Source: an uncultured Caldilineaceae bacterium
GTDB taxonomy: Bacteria > Chloroflexota > Anaerolineae > Caldilineales > Caldilineaceae
Reading direction: 5' to 3'
DNA length: 64,000 nucleotides
NCBI GenBank assembly: GCA_958295915.1
Contig: OY282381.1
Span: forward strand, 1 to 64,000
The position numbers were made by a program, and so were the translations under genes. This document shows, piece by piece, positions 8,097 to 19,925 of the stretch; position 1 is the first letter of the stretch; each line of letters opens with the position of its first letter. A model generated the notes under the pieces. It worked only from the letters and a program-made list of their open reading frames with translations, did not search any database and was not told the origin of the DNA.

Positions 8097-10052
8097 ATGC
8101 CTCAGTCGATGAATGGTTTAGCAAAAGCAATTCGCTATATGCGTCCCTATAGCTGGATGGCGGTGTTGGGGTTTGTCACAACGATTCTGCCAGTATTGAT
8201 GGAACTGGTAGCCCCGCGCATGATCCAATTCGTGATCGACAAGGGCATCCGCGCCGGTGACATGAATGCCGTCTGGCAGGCTAGCGCCGTGATGCTCCTG
8301 GCCGCTGTGATCGGCGCCGCGACAACAATCGGTCAGGGAATCGCCAGGGCGCAAATCTCCCAAGGGATCGCCTTTGATCTGCGCAACGACCTGTTCCGGC
8401 ATATCCAGCGTTTTTCCTTCGCCAATCTGGACCGCATGCAGACCGGCCAGCTCATGACGCGGGTGTCCAGCGATGTAGATGTGGTGCGCATGTTTCTCAG
8501 CGCTGGTCTGGCCCTATTGCTGCGCACTCTATTGATGGTCATTGGCAGCCTTGTGATGATCCTTCTCATCGATTGGCAACTCAGCTTGGTCATGATAGCG
8601 ATGCTGGGGCTGGCAGGGGGCATCATTCATTGGTTTTTGCGTGTCGTCAGCCCGCTCTTCTCAATTGTGCAGCAAAAGCTGGGTGAGCTCAATACCATGG
8701 TGCAAGAGAACCTGGCCGGCGTGCATGTCGTCAAGGCATATGTGCGCGAACAGCATGAAATCGAACGCTTCAGCGCCCAAAATCAAGAGTATATGGAGCA
8801 AAATATCAAGGTCGGACGGTATCTGGCATTGGTGCTGCCGGTTCTGCTGATCCTGACAAACGTCGGCGCAACGGTCGTCATCTGGCAGGGCGGGCTGGAT
8901 GTCATCGGCGGACGGCTGACAATCGGCGAGCTGATCGCCTTCAACAGCTACCTGATGATCGGCATGTCGCCCCTACTTCTCCTCAGCAACATTCTGTCGA
9001 TGGTGTCTCGGGCAGAAGCTTCGGCCAAACGGATCGTCGAAGTGCAGGAGACAGAACCGGCCATTCAGACGCCGGCTGCCCCCATTGTGGTTGAAGAGCC
9101 GGCCGGTGAAATCATCTTCGATGATGTGAGATTCCATTATTCCGGCTCTCAATCAATAGAGGCTACCATGGCCTCCCGCGAGAGGCTGAAATCTGGCGAA
9201 CAGACCCTTGCAACGCAGCCAGCAGGCCCAGGCGACCTCAGAAACCCGGTTCGAGAAAACAGAGTGGTTCGGACGCTGGAGCCTCCCAACTCCTGTGGCA
9301 ACGCCAGAACTCATTCGGCGTTTCGGCCAGCCCAACGGCTGGAGGGCGCTCATGACTCAAGCATAGGCGAGGAAGTGCTGGATGGCATTCATTTGCGCGC
9401 GCTGCCGGGCCAAAAAATTGCCTTGATGGGCGCTACCGGCGCCGGCAAGAGCACCCTCGTCAATCTCATTCCTCGCTTTTACGATGCCGGGAGCGGCGCC
9501 ATCAAGCTGGACGGAGTCGATGTGCGAGACTGGGAGCCATCTCGTCTGCGGAAACAGATCGGAGTGGTTCTGCAACAGACGACGCTCTTCGGAGGCACCG
9601 TGCGCCAAAACATCGCTTACGGACGGCCGCAGGCATCAATGGAGGAAGTCATTCGCGCGGCCCAAGCCGCTCAAGCCCACGATTTCATCGCGCGCATGCC
9701 CAACGGCTACGACAGTGTCGTCGAGGCCAGGGGGGCCAACCTTTCCGGCGGGCAAAAGCAGCGCATCGCCATCGCCAGGGCACTGCTGACGAATCCTGCC
9801 GTGCTGATCCTCGACGACAGCACAAGCGCCGTAGACCTTGACACTGAAGTTCGACTTCAAGAGGCGCTCAAAGAGAGATTGGCGCACACTACAACCTTTG
9901 TTGTCGCCCAGCGCATCAGCAGCGTCATCGATGCGGACCAGATCCTCGTCCTGGACAACGGAAAAATCGCTGCCCAAGGCGTCCACGGGCAACTCCTGGC
10001 AACCAGCGAGATCTATCAGGAAATCTACTACTCCCAGTTCGAAGAGGCCTGA
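8097..10052 (+). CDS. ABC exporter, fused permease-ATPase, subunit with degenerate ATPase site
   Basis: A 651-residue half-transporter: six membrane helices in the first 310 residues, then a nucleotide-binding domain. Walker A is GATGAGKST (about residue 445) and the signature is LSGGQKQR. The Walker B ends LILDDSTSAVD, with Asp where the catalytic Glu is usual, and the switch histidine is Gln (VVAQRISS). This is the pattern of the degenerate-site subunit in heterodimeric exporters such as TM287/288, and the next gene supplies the complementary pattern. About 65 extra residues (roughly 355-422, DNA 9160-9360) sit between the first strand of the ATPase domain and Walker A and look like translated dispersed repeat. 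The substrate is unknown. Confidence 0.9.
   Translation: MPQSMNGLAKAIRYMRPYSWMAVLGFVTTILPVLMELVAPRMIQFVIDKGIRAGDMNAVWQASAVMLLAAVIGAATTIGQGIARAQISQGIAFDLRNDLFRHIQRFSFANLDRMQTGQLMTRVSSDVDVVRMFLSAGLALLLRTLLMVIGSLVMILLIDWQLSLVMIAMLGLAGGIIHWFLRVVSPLFSIVQQKLGELNTMVQENLAGVHVVKAYVREQHEIERFSAQNQEYMEQNIKVGRYLALVLPVLLILTNVGATVVIWQGGLDVIGGRLTIGELIAFNSYLMIGMSPLLLLSNILSMVSRAEASAKRIVEVQETEPAIQTPAAPIVVEEPAGEIIFDDVRFHYSGSQSIEATMASRERLKSGEQTLATQPAGPGDLRNPVRENRVVRTLEPPNSCGNARTHSAFRPAQRLEGAHDSSIGEEVLDGIHLRALPGQKIALMGATGAGKSTLVNLIPRFYDAGSGAIKLDGVDVRDWEPSRLRKQIGVVLQQTTLFGGTVRQNIAYGRPQASMEEVIRAAQAAQAHDFIARMPNGYDSVVEARGANLSGGQKQRIAIARALLTNPAVLILDDSTSAVDLDTEVRLQEALKERLAHTTTFVVAQRISSVIDADQILVLDNGKIAAQGVHGQLLATSEIYQEIYYSQFEEA
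9160..9360. repeat. In-frame repeat insertion within ABC exporter ATPase domain
   Basis: This 200-bp stretch interrupts an otherwise normal ATPase domain between FHYSGSQ and GEEVLDGIHL without breaking the frame. It contains CTCAGAAACCCGGTTCGAGA, resembling the GAAACCCGGTTTC intergenic repeats of filamentous phototrophs and Chloroflexota, plus short inverted segments (GCCAGCCCAACGGCTGG). Its codon use and amino-acid makeup differ from the flanks. Confidence 0.6.
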
Positions 10053-10062
10053 GCGAATCTCT

Positions 10063-10156
10063 GTCGCGCCTCACAGTGAGGATCGAGCGCAACCGCACAA
10101 ATCACAGCTCAGCCCTTGAACTGGCGCGAAACCCGCATTGGCGCGCAAAACAACAT
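10063..10156. repeat. CACAGTGGCGCGCAA dispersed repeat, copy 3 (composite)
   Basis: Two related pieces fill the gap between the exporter genes: GTCGCGCCTCACAGTGAGGA with GAGCGCAACC, then ATTGGCGCGCAAAACAACAT. The second piece runs up to the start codon of the downstream gene. Confidence 0.5.
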
Positions 10157-10161
10157 TCCCT

Positions 10162-12081
10162 ATGACTACATCCCGTCCATCCCAACAACCCCAGATGCGT
10201 CTCGGCTTCGGCGGGGGCGGAAATCTTACAGGCGAGGCTGCGGACAACACACGTCACACGCTCAGTCGTATGGCCTCTTATCTGCGCCCCTACCGTCTGC
10301 AACTGCTGGTCGTTGCCTTGTTTGTAACGATCAGCACAGTGCTGCGGCTTTACGGGCCGGCGCTTCTCGGCCGCGCGATCGATATCTTCATTGTGCCGGG
10401 GAACGCCGCTGGATTGCAGGATCTGGTCGTCCAGATTTTGGTCGTCTATGTCGTTGCCGGGGTCACGTCCACAGTGCAAGGCCTGATTATGGTGCATCTC
10501 GGTCAGCGCTTTGTATCCGACATCCGCTCCGAACTGTTCGGTCATTTTCAGATCATGTCCATGGCCTTTCACGATCGCAATCAGGTGGGCGACCTGATGA
10601 GTCGGATCACGAACGACTCGGAGGCCATCAATCGCACACTATCCAACGGGCTGATCGAATTTATCTCCAATATATTGTTGCTGGGCGGCACCTTTGTGGC
10701 GATGTTTATGCTCAATTGGCAGTTGGCGCTGGCGATGCTGATTCTGATGCCGCTGATGCTGTACATCACCGGCGAGGTGACCCGCCGCAGCCGGGTAGCG
10801 TTTCGTAGTGTCCAGCGCAACCTCGGCGCATTGAACGCGGTGATGGAGGAGAACATCGCCGGCGCAAGGGTCGTTCAGGCTTTCGCCAGAGAGGATGACG
10901 TATTCGCCAGGTTTCACGAGGTCAATACTACCTATCGCCAGGCCGGTATCACCGCCGATATCATCACCGCCGCGCTTGGCCCGATGTTCACGACGATGAT
11001 GACGATCACGATTGCCGCCGCAGCCCTATTGGGTGGCTGGTTAGCGATTGAAGGGGTTCTTGAAGTCGGCGTGCTGGCGACATTTATTATCTACATTATG
11101 AACTTCTTCCGACCTATGCGGGGCATTGCAATGCTCTACAATCAGTTGCAATCGGCGTTGGCTGGGGCAGAGCGCATCTTCGTGGCGCTGGACGCGCAGC
11201 CGACGGTTACGGATCGCGCCGGCGCGCCGCCTTTGGAAGAGATCCAAGGAGATGTGGTTTTCGACAAGGTGAGTTTCAGCTACGAACCGGCAGAGCGTCT
11301 GGATGCCGATACAGAGTACCACCTTTCCGACCAGATAGATAAGACGCCACGGGAGCCGGTCTTGCAGAACGTCAGCCTCCACGCCCAGGCCGGCGCCACA
11401 ATCGCGCTGGTCGGCCCAACCGGCGCCGGCAAAACCACGATCATCAGTCTGCTGAGTCGTTTCTATGACGTGGTGGAGGGCAGCATCCGCATCGACGGCC
11501 AGGACATACGAGACGTTCGGCAAGCATCCCTGCGTAAGCAGTTGGGAATCGTCCTTCAGGATACGTTTCTCTTTTCCGGCAGTGTACGCGAAAATATCCG
11601 CTACGGTCGGCTGGACGCTACCGATGAGGAGGTGGTAGCCGCCGCGAAACTGGCCAATGCCGATGGGTTCATTCGTCTGCTTCCGGGCGGATACGACTCA
11701 CGGGTTTCTGAACAGGGAAACAACTTCAGTGAAGGGCAGCGCCAGCTTTTAGCCATCGCCAGAGCCGTATTGGCAGACCCCCGCATTCTGATCTTAGACG
11801 AGGCCACCAGCAGCGTGGACACGCGCACGGAAGCGCACCTGCAGCAGGCTTTGTTGCGGCTGCTGGAGAGGCGCACGGCATTTGTGATCGCCCATCGGCT
11901 CAGTACCATTCGCAATGCGGATCAGGTGTTGGTCGTGAACGATCACCGGATCATCGAGCGGGGTAGCCATGAAGAACTGCTGGCCCAAAAGGGCTTTTAC
12001 CATGATCTGTACATGAGCCAATATATGCGGGTGAGGGTTGAGCGCGCCGCAGATGTCGCGCATCGCGTGAAACCCGAATGA
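10162..12081 (+). CDS. ABC exporter, fused permease-ATPase, subunit with canonical catalytic site
   Basis: About 640 residues: six membrane helices then an ATPase domain with Walker A GPTGAGKTT, Walker B LILDEATSSVD and switch histidine VIAHRLST. Its signature motif is altered to FSEGQRQ. Paired with the preceding gene this gives one consensus ATP site (this Walker A/B with the partner LSGGQ) and one degenerate site, as in heterodimeric exporters. I place the start at ATG 10162; a TTG at 10138 is in frame but lies in a repeat. A modest insertion (around AERLDADTEYHLSDQIDKTP) sits at the same place before Walker A as the larger insertion in the partner. Confidence 0.9.
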   Translation: MTTSRPSQQPQMRLGFGGGGNLTGEAADNTRHTLSRMASYLRPYRLQLLVVALFVTISTVLRLYGPALLGRAIDIFIVPGNAAGLQDLVVQILVVYVVAGVTSTVQGLIMVHLGQRFVSDIRSELFGHFQIMSMAFHDRNQVGDLMSRITNDSEAINRTLSNGLIEFISNILLLGGTFVAMFMLNWQLALAMLILMPLMLYITGEVTRRSRVAFRSVQRNLGALNAVMEENIAGARVVQAFAREDDVFARFHEVNTTYRQAGITADIITAALGPMFTTMMTITIAAAALLGGWLAIEGVLEVGVLATFIIYIMNFFRPMRGIAMLYNQLQSALAGAERIFVALDAQPTVTDRAGAPPLEEIQGDVVFDKVSFSYEPAERLDADTEYHLSDQIDKTPREPVLQNVSLHAQAGATIALVGPTGAGKTTIISLLSRFYDVVEGSIRIDGQDIRDVRQASLRKQLGIVLQDTFLFSGSVRENIRYGRLDATDEEVVAAAKLANADGFIRLLPGGYDSRVSEQGNNFSEGQRQLLAIARAVLADPRILILDEATSSVDTRTEAHLQQALLRLLERRTAFVIAHRLSTIRNADQVLVVNDHRIIERGSHEELLAQKGFYHDLYMSQYMRVRVERAADVAHRVKPE

Positions 12082-12116
12082 CAGACGCGGCATAAGGGGA
12101 CGGGCAGAGGATTGCT

Positions 12117-13400
12117 TTATTCTATGCGCGCGCCGGTCTGTGATTCAAAGAAATGCAGCCCCGTCGGCTCCAATTGCGCTACAATCCGCTCGCCCTGAGT
12201 CAAACGGGCGCGGATGTCTGCCTGACCCACAAGACGTTGGCCACCGGCCTGGATATACACCAAGGCGCGCCGACGCCCGTAGTCCGGTTCCACCGACTCC
12301 ACTATGCCTGGCCAGACGTTGGTCAAGGGCGACTGCAGCGCAGCATCATTCAAGTTTACCGGCTGCGCATCCCCATCGGCGACTGAGGGCGGAGCGCCGC
12401 GCGGATTGCGCGCATCGCGCGACGCCCGAACTGTTACCTGCACAGATTCTGGACGAATGCCGACGGTCAGCGCATGGCCGGGCTGCAGGTTTTTCAATAG
12501 AGAAGGGTCCGGCCTGATCTGCAGTCCATCGCTCAGCGCAATCTGGCCATCTCTCACCTCAGCGCCGGGTAGCAGATTCATGGGCGGGGCGCCGAGAAAA
12601 CCGGCGACGAATGTGTTGGCGGGGCGCAAGCGCACATCCGTAAATGGGCCGACCTGTTCGATCTGTCCAGCTCGCATCACCGCCACCTGATCTCCCAAAG
12701 CCATAGCTTCAGTCTGGTCGTGGGTAACATACAAAGCGGTGATAGCGAAGCGCCGCAGTAGCCGTTTGATCTCCACCCTTGTTTGCGCACGCAGCTTTGC
12801 ATCCAGGTTGGAGAGAGGCTCATCGAAGAGAAAGACCTGGGGCCGACGCACGATAGCTCTGGCGATGGCGAGTCGTTGCTGCTGACCACCGGACAGTGTG
12901 CCTGGCTTGCGCTGGAGCAGAGCCCGGAAACCGATGCCCATAATTTCCGAGGTGATGCGGATCCGCTCTTCTATCTCTTTGTCCGGCGCTTTGCGTATGC
13001 GAAAGAAGAAGGAGAGATTGCCGTGGCCCTCAAAGTGGGGGTACAGAGCGTAGTTCTGGAAGACCATCCCGATATAGCGGTCTTTCGGCGGCACGTCCTG
13101 CATATTCCGGTCGTCGTAGAAAAGATCGCCGCTGTACTCCCCTTCCAGCCCGGCGATCACCCGCAGCAGCGTGCTCTTTCCACAGCCGGATGGCCCCAGC
13201 ACTGCCATTGTCTGACCCTCGGGGACCGTCAGATCGACGCGATCCAGCGCGTAGACCCGGTCAGGATCCTCAGCAGCTGGCTCTTCCCGAGCATATGGGG
13301 TGAACGCGCGCCTCCTGCTGCCGCTGCCAGCCTTCTCTCGGCGGGGTTTGCTGCCCAGCCCGAAGGCTTTGCGCACATCGCGCAGTCGAATTGTAGCCAA
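12117..13400 (-). CDS. ABC transporter ATP-binding protein, MalK/UgpC type
   Basis: A 427-residue importer ATPase with Walker A GPSGCGKST (about residue 69), signature LSGGQQQR, Walker B FLFDEPLSNLD and a C-terminal TOBE-like regulatory region. Such proteins energise sugar importers of the CUT1 type. No permease or binding protein is nearby, so it probably serves transporters encoded elsewhere, as MsmX does. It is longer than the usual 360-370 residues. Residues 15-48 (Gly/Arg/Ser rich) interrupt the first strand, and a second extra segment near residue 335-365 contains RASRDARNPRGAPPS, read from GC-rich repeat-like DNA (12395-12425). Confidence 0.88.
   Translation of the reverse strand: MATIRLRDVRKAFGLGSKPRREKAGSGSRRRAFTPYAREEPAAEDPDRVYALDRVDLTVPEGQTMAVLGPSGCGKSTLLRVIAGLEGEYSGDLFYDDRNMQDVPPKDRYIGMVFQNYALYPHFEGHGNLSFFFRIRKAPDKEIEERIRITSEIMGIGFRALLQRKPGTLSGGQQQRLAIARAIVRRPQVFLFDEPLSNLDAKLRAQTRVEIKRLLRRFAITALYVTHDQTEAMALGDQVAVMRAGQIEQVGPFTDVRLRPANTFVAGFLGAPPMNLLPGAEVRDGQIALSDGLQIRPDPSLLKNLQPGHALTVGIRPESVQVTVRASRDARNPRGAPPSVADGDAQPVNLNDAALQSPLTNVWPGIVESVEPDYGRRRALVYIQAGGQRLVGQADIRARLTQGERIVAQLEPTGLHFFESQTGARIE
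12390..12426. repeat. GC-rich palindromic repeat-like insertion in MalK-type ATPase gene
   Basis: GAGCGCCGCGCGGATTGCGC and GCATCGCGCGACGCCCG recall the sequence inside ligA at 19531-19560, where GCATCGCGCGACGCCCC recurs. The two share the 16-base core GCATCGCGCGACGCCC. Confidence 0.5.
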
Positions 13401-13433
13401 TCTCTACTCCACCACCTGGCAAGTCGGCTCAGG

Positions 13434-13485
13434 CGCAGTAAGGCAGTGAGCAGTTACTGCTCTAGCCACATATCACTGCCTCAGC
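13434..13485. repeat. CAGTGAGCAGT variant of the CAGTGG repeat
   Basis: GGCAGTGAGCAGTTACTGCT followed by ATCACTGCC forms a loose inverted repeat in the 108-bp gap between two minus-strand genes. Confidence 0.35.
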
Positions 13486-13508
13486 GCCACGTGAACGTCG
13501 ACCGCTGT

Positions 13509-14501
13509 TCACATGAGGGCGGGTGTGGAGGCCGAGGCCTGATCTGGTTCCAGCCCGTACTTCTCCCGTAAGCCGTTGACGAGGTACGCTAGATCTTGCA
13601 CACACGCCAGGGAGTCCAGCAATCTCTGCCAACTCAGGCGTCGAAGAAGCCCCTGATGGAGGGAGGCGCCGACCGCGTCCTCCCACTGCGCTTTAGCCTT
13701 GCCGTTGGCCTGGAACGCGGGGTTGCGGGCATCGTATACAATAAGCATGTGCCCTCCGTTCGGGTCAAGTTCACCCTCTGGTGTGATCGTAGCGGCAAGC
13801 GCGTTCCGTGCCAGTTGGTAAACGCCTTTGAATGGGCACGGCTCGTGATCGCGCTCGGACGGCCAGTTGAACAGGCGGGGCAGGTGGTCCCAGTACCGGA
13901 TGCCGATCTCTGTGAGCGCGCATCGGTGACAGCGGCCGCCTTGGACTCGGTAGTTCCCGTCGCAGTACTTCTTGGGATCAGGGTAGTTATTCTTACTTGT
14001 GCGCGAGCAGCAGCCAAACTCGCCCTCTGTGAATTTGCACTCGACGGCAACTCGCCGCCCCGGTCGGCAAAGCAGCACGTCGACACTGGTCGGCGTGGGT
14101 TCCTTTAAGCTCCTCACCTTGTACTCGAAGGCGAGCGTCCAGTCCCGGTGGTCATCGAAGAAGGCTGGCCGACCGCACTCGGCGGCTACGTTCTCAAGCA
14201 AATCGAGGCGACTGAAGGCACAGAGCGCGCCGAAAACACTCTGCGACAGGGCCTGAGAGCTTTTCAAGCTGCAGAATTTCTGATGGCGCTGGCTACAAGG
14301 GATAGCGGCGCGAATGTCATCAGCTTTTGTTTCATCTGACGGGACCAGGACATTTCTAGAGGCATACTGAGTCGAGAGAAACGGCGGACGCCCCTGTCTC
14401 ATTTTACCGTCGAGTTTGCCCTTATGATGTTGATCGGCATACGTCCACAGGGATTGTGTCACCGCTTTCAAATAGGTTGCTTTGTTCAATTTAGGTCCCA
14501 T
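13509..14501 (-). CDS. Putative PD-(D/E)XK restriction endonuclease, PGN_0703-like
   Basis: About 330 residues. A nuclease-type core is visible as SSQALSQSVFGAL, then VDVLLCRPGRRVAVECKFTE, where the Asp and the ECK give the D...ExK arrangement of PD-(D/E)XK enzymes. Several cysteines follow (FGCCSRT, CDGNY, GGRCHRCAL) and could hold zinc. The layout matches my memory of the PGN_0703 family of putative restriction endonucleases. The start is ATG 14501, preceded by GAGGG; a further in-frame ATG is at 14546. No methyltransferase is adjacent, so it is either a modification-dependent or solitary nuclease, or a remnant of a lost system. Confidence 0.65.
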   Translation of the reverse strand: MGPKLNKATYLKAVTQSLWTYADQHHKGKLDGKMRQGRPPFLSTQYASRNVLVPSDETKADDIRAAIPCSQRHQKFCSLKSSQALSQSVFGALCAFSRLDLLENVAAECGRPAFFDDHRDWTLAFEYKVRSLKEPTPTSVDVLLCRPGRRVAVECKFTEGEFGCCSRTSKNNYPDPKKYCDGNYRVQGGRCHRCALTEIGIRYWDHLPRLFNWPSERDHEPCPFKGVYQLARNALAATITPEGELDPNGGHMLIVYDARNPAFQANGKAKAQWEDAVGASLHQGLLRRLSWQRLLDSLACVQDLAYLVNGLREKYGLEPDQASASTPALM

Positions 14502-14744
14502 GCTCCCTCTTGTGGCTCTGATATGAGATCTCTGGACTGCGCGCAATATAGGTATTCTGTGAAAATTCTACCATAAATTCATTCGCTCACTGCCATTCTA
14601 CAGTTGAACCCAAAAATAAGCGAACCCTGAGTTAGATTGGCCAGAGCCGCGAATGTCTGCGCCAAGGGTAGATGAATCTTCGGCAAAGCGGGACCGCTTT
14701 TGACGACGAACGCTAGATACATTCAGGAAGACCATGCTCTACAT

Positions 14745-14772
14745 TTGCCCTGCCTATCGCTCGTGCTATAAT
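14745..14772 (+). promoter_or_regulatory. Extended -10 promoter for the polX-ligA operon
   Basis: TTGCCC (14745-14750), 16-bp spacer, and TGC plus TATAAT (-10 at 14767-14772), giving a consensus extended -10. The start site would be near 14780, right at the GTAGGGGC repeat. Confidence 0.65.
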
Positions 14773-14782
14773 CTACCTTAAC

Positions 14783-14808
14783 GTAGGGGCAACCCTTGTG
14801 GTTGCCCA
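14783..14808. repeat. GTAGGGGC hairpin repeat, copy 1
   Basis: GTAGGGGCAACCCTTGTGGT followed by TGCCC. GGGCAACC pairs with GGTTGCCC around CTTGT, so RNA from it would fold into a hairpin. Confidence 0.75.
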
Positions 14809-14835
14809 GCCGTTTCACGAACAGGATACCACGTA

Positions 14836-14865
14836 GTCGCGCCCAACAGTGGCGCGCAATGCAAC
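14836..14865. repeat. CACAGTGGCGCGCAA dispersed repeat, copy 4
   Basis: TCGCGCCCAACAGTGGCGCG followed by CAATGCAACT, just upstream of the polX Shine-Dalgarno. Confidence 0.6.
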
Positions 14866-14886
14866 TATACACCGAAGGACGCGCAG

Positions 14887-16736
14887 GTGCCGGATGCCCT
14901 GAATCGAGTCCCGTTGAATAATAGACAGGTTGCCGATGTGTTCAGAACTATCGGAGATCTGTTACAGATTTTGGGTGAGAGTCGCTTCGTTATTCTCGCC
15001 TACCGGAACGCGGCCCGCACAATCGAAGACCTCAATCAGGACATCAACGCGGTTGCCGCCGCCGGCGCGCTGGAGGATCTACCGAAGATCGGCAAAGCCA
15101 TCGCCGAAAAGATCCGGACCCTTCTGGAAACCGGCGCCCTGCCCTATTATGACGACCTGGCGGCGCAAGTGCCTGCTGGAGTTGTGGCAATGATGCAGAC
15201 GCCGGATGTTGGCCCCAAAACCGTCCAGCGCTTGTGGAAGGAGCTGGATATTACCAGCGTGGAAGCGATGAAGGCGGCCGCGCAAGAAGGGAGGCTGCGG
15301 AGTCTGAAGGGGTTCGGGGCCAAAACTGAAGAGCGCATTCTCAAAAGCATCGACCTGATCGCCCGCCGTTCCGATGACCGCACGCCGATCGGTACCGCTC
15401 GCCCCTTTGCCGAAATCCTCGTGCGAGGGCTACGGGAAGCGCTGGAAGCGGATGCGCTGGAAAAAATCGAAATCGTCGGCAGTCTGCGCCGCTGGCGAGA
15501 GACCATCGCCGAGTTGAATCTGCTGGCTGTCAGCAGTGCGCCGCAACAGGTGCTGGATGTATTCCAGAGATTGCCTCAGGCAGCGGCCGTCGTGGATAGC
15601 GGGGCTGCGAGGGCCAGTATCGCGCTGCCCAATGGTATGCAAGCCACCCTGCGCATGGTGGAGGCCAGACATTGGGGCGCGGCCCTTTGCAATGCCACCG
15701 GCAGCCAGGCTCACAACAGGGCCCTGCGGGAGCGGGCCCAGAGACTGGGTTGGCGTCTCGATGAATACGGCCTGACTGCCCAAGACCATCCAGTCAGACA
15801 TGAGCGCGCCCAACCAAGCCCTACTGTACTGGCGGAAATGCGGGAATGTCGAAAACGCGACGAACAACGCTTCTTTAGCAGCGAAGAGGATCTGTACGAA
15901 TTCATTGGCTTGCAGTGGGCGCCGCCGGAAATGCGGGAAGACACCGGAGAGATTGCTGTGGCTCTACGTCACGACTTGCCGCGACTGATTGCAGAGCGGG
16001 ACATTCTTGGCGAGTTACACGGCCACACCACTTGGAGCGATGGTAGTTCGTCTGTAGCGGAGATGGCGGAAGCCGCTCGCAACAAAGGCTATCGCTATTG
16101 GACTGTCACCGACCACAGCATCGGCCTGGGCGTGACCCAGGGCGTGGATGCCGACGCGCTGTCAGGCCAACGCCGGCAGATCGACGCAGTGAACGAACGC
16201 TACGCAGCGGAAGGGATCGACTTTCGACTGATGCAAGGCACGGAAGTTGAAGTGTTGGCCGACGGCGAGTTAGGCCTGCCCAATGCGGTTCTGGCCTCCC
16301 TCGATGTAGTGGTCGCCAGCATCCATAGCGGCCTGCGCCAGGATCGCGCCACGATCACAGATCGTTGCCTGAAAGCGATCCATAACCCGCATGTGGATAT
16401 CCTGGGGCACCCCACCGGACGACTGTTGGGTCAGCGTCCGCCATCGGAAATCGACCTGGACCGGATCATGCATGCCTGTGCCGACACCGGGACGGCAATT
16501 GAGATCAATGCCAATCCCGCCCGCCTGGACCTGTCCGCTACCCACGCCCGTCGAGCCGTCGATCTGGGCTGCAAGCTTGTCATCAACAGCGACGCGCATA
16601 GCATCGACCAGCTCGATCTGATGCCCTACGGCATCCATACGGCCCGACGTGGTTGGCTGTGCGCCGAAGATGTGATCAATACTAGACCGCTGGATGAACT
16701 ATTCAAACTGCTCAAAAGATCCATGAGGTGCGAAAC

Positions 16737-16740
<4 letters not shown>
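14887..16740 (+). CDS. polX: PolX-family protein: degenerate DNA polymerase X domain with intact PHP domain
   Basis: A 617-residue PolX: helix-hairpin-helix N-terminal region ([25 protein letters not shown]), polymerase X palm, and C-terminal PHP phosphoesterase. The PHP metal ligands look complete: [42 protein letters not shown]. The palm is not: the usual GDxD reads AELN ([18 protein letters not shown]), and the third carboxylate, usually VDLR, reads ATLR. So all three metal-binding carboxylates appear replaced and polymerisation is doubtful, while 3'-5' exonuclease or phosphatase activity is expected. The GTG start has GAAGGA at 14874-14879 seven bases upstream. It is the first gene of a run leading to ligA; its TGA overlaps the next start. 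Confidence 0.88.
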
Positions 16741-19890
<3,150 letters not shown>

Positions 19891-19925
19891 CGAAAAACAA
19901 AACTGGATTTTCATGAGGAATTGGA

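Larger units (their letters stand above)
14502..14886. other. Intergenic region with promoter and two dispersed repeats (385 bp)
   Basis: Between the divergent nuclease and polX genes. The left 200 bases show nothing I recognise. The right part holds an extended -10 promoter (14745-14772), a GTAGGGGC hairpin repeat (14783-14808) and a CACAGTGGCGCGCAA-type repeat (14836-14865). Both repeats would be in the polX leader transcript. Confidence 0.65.
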
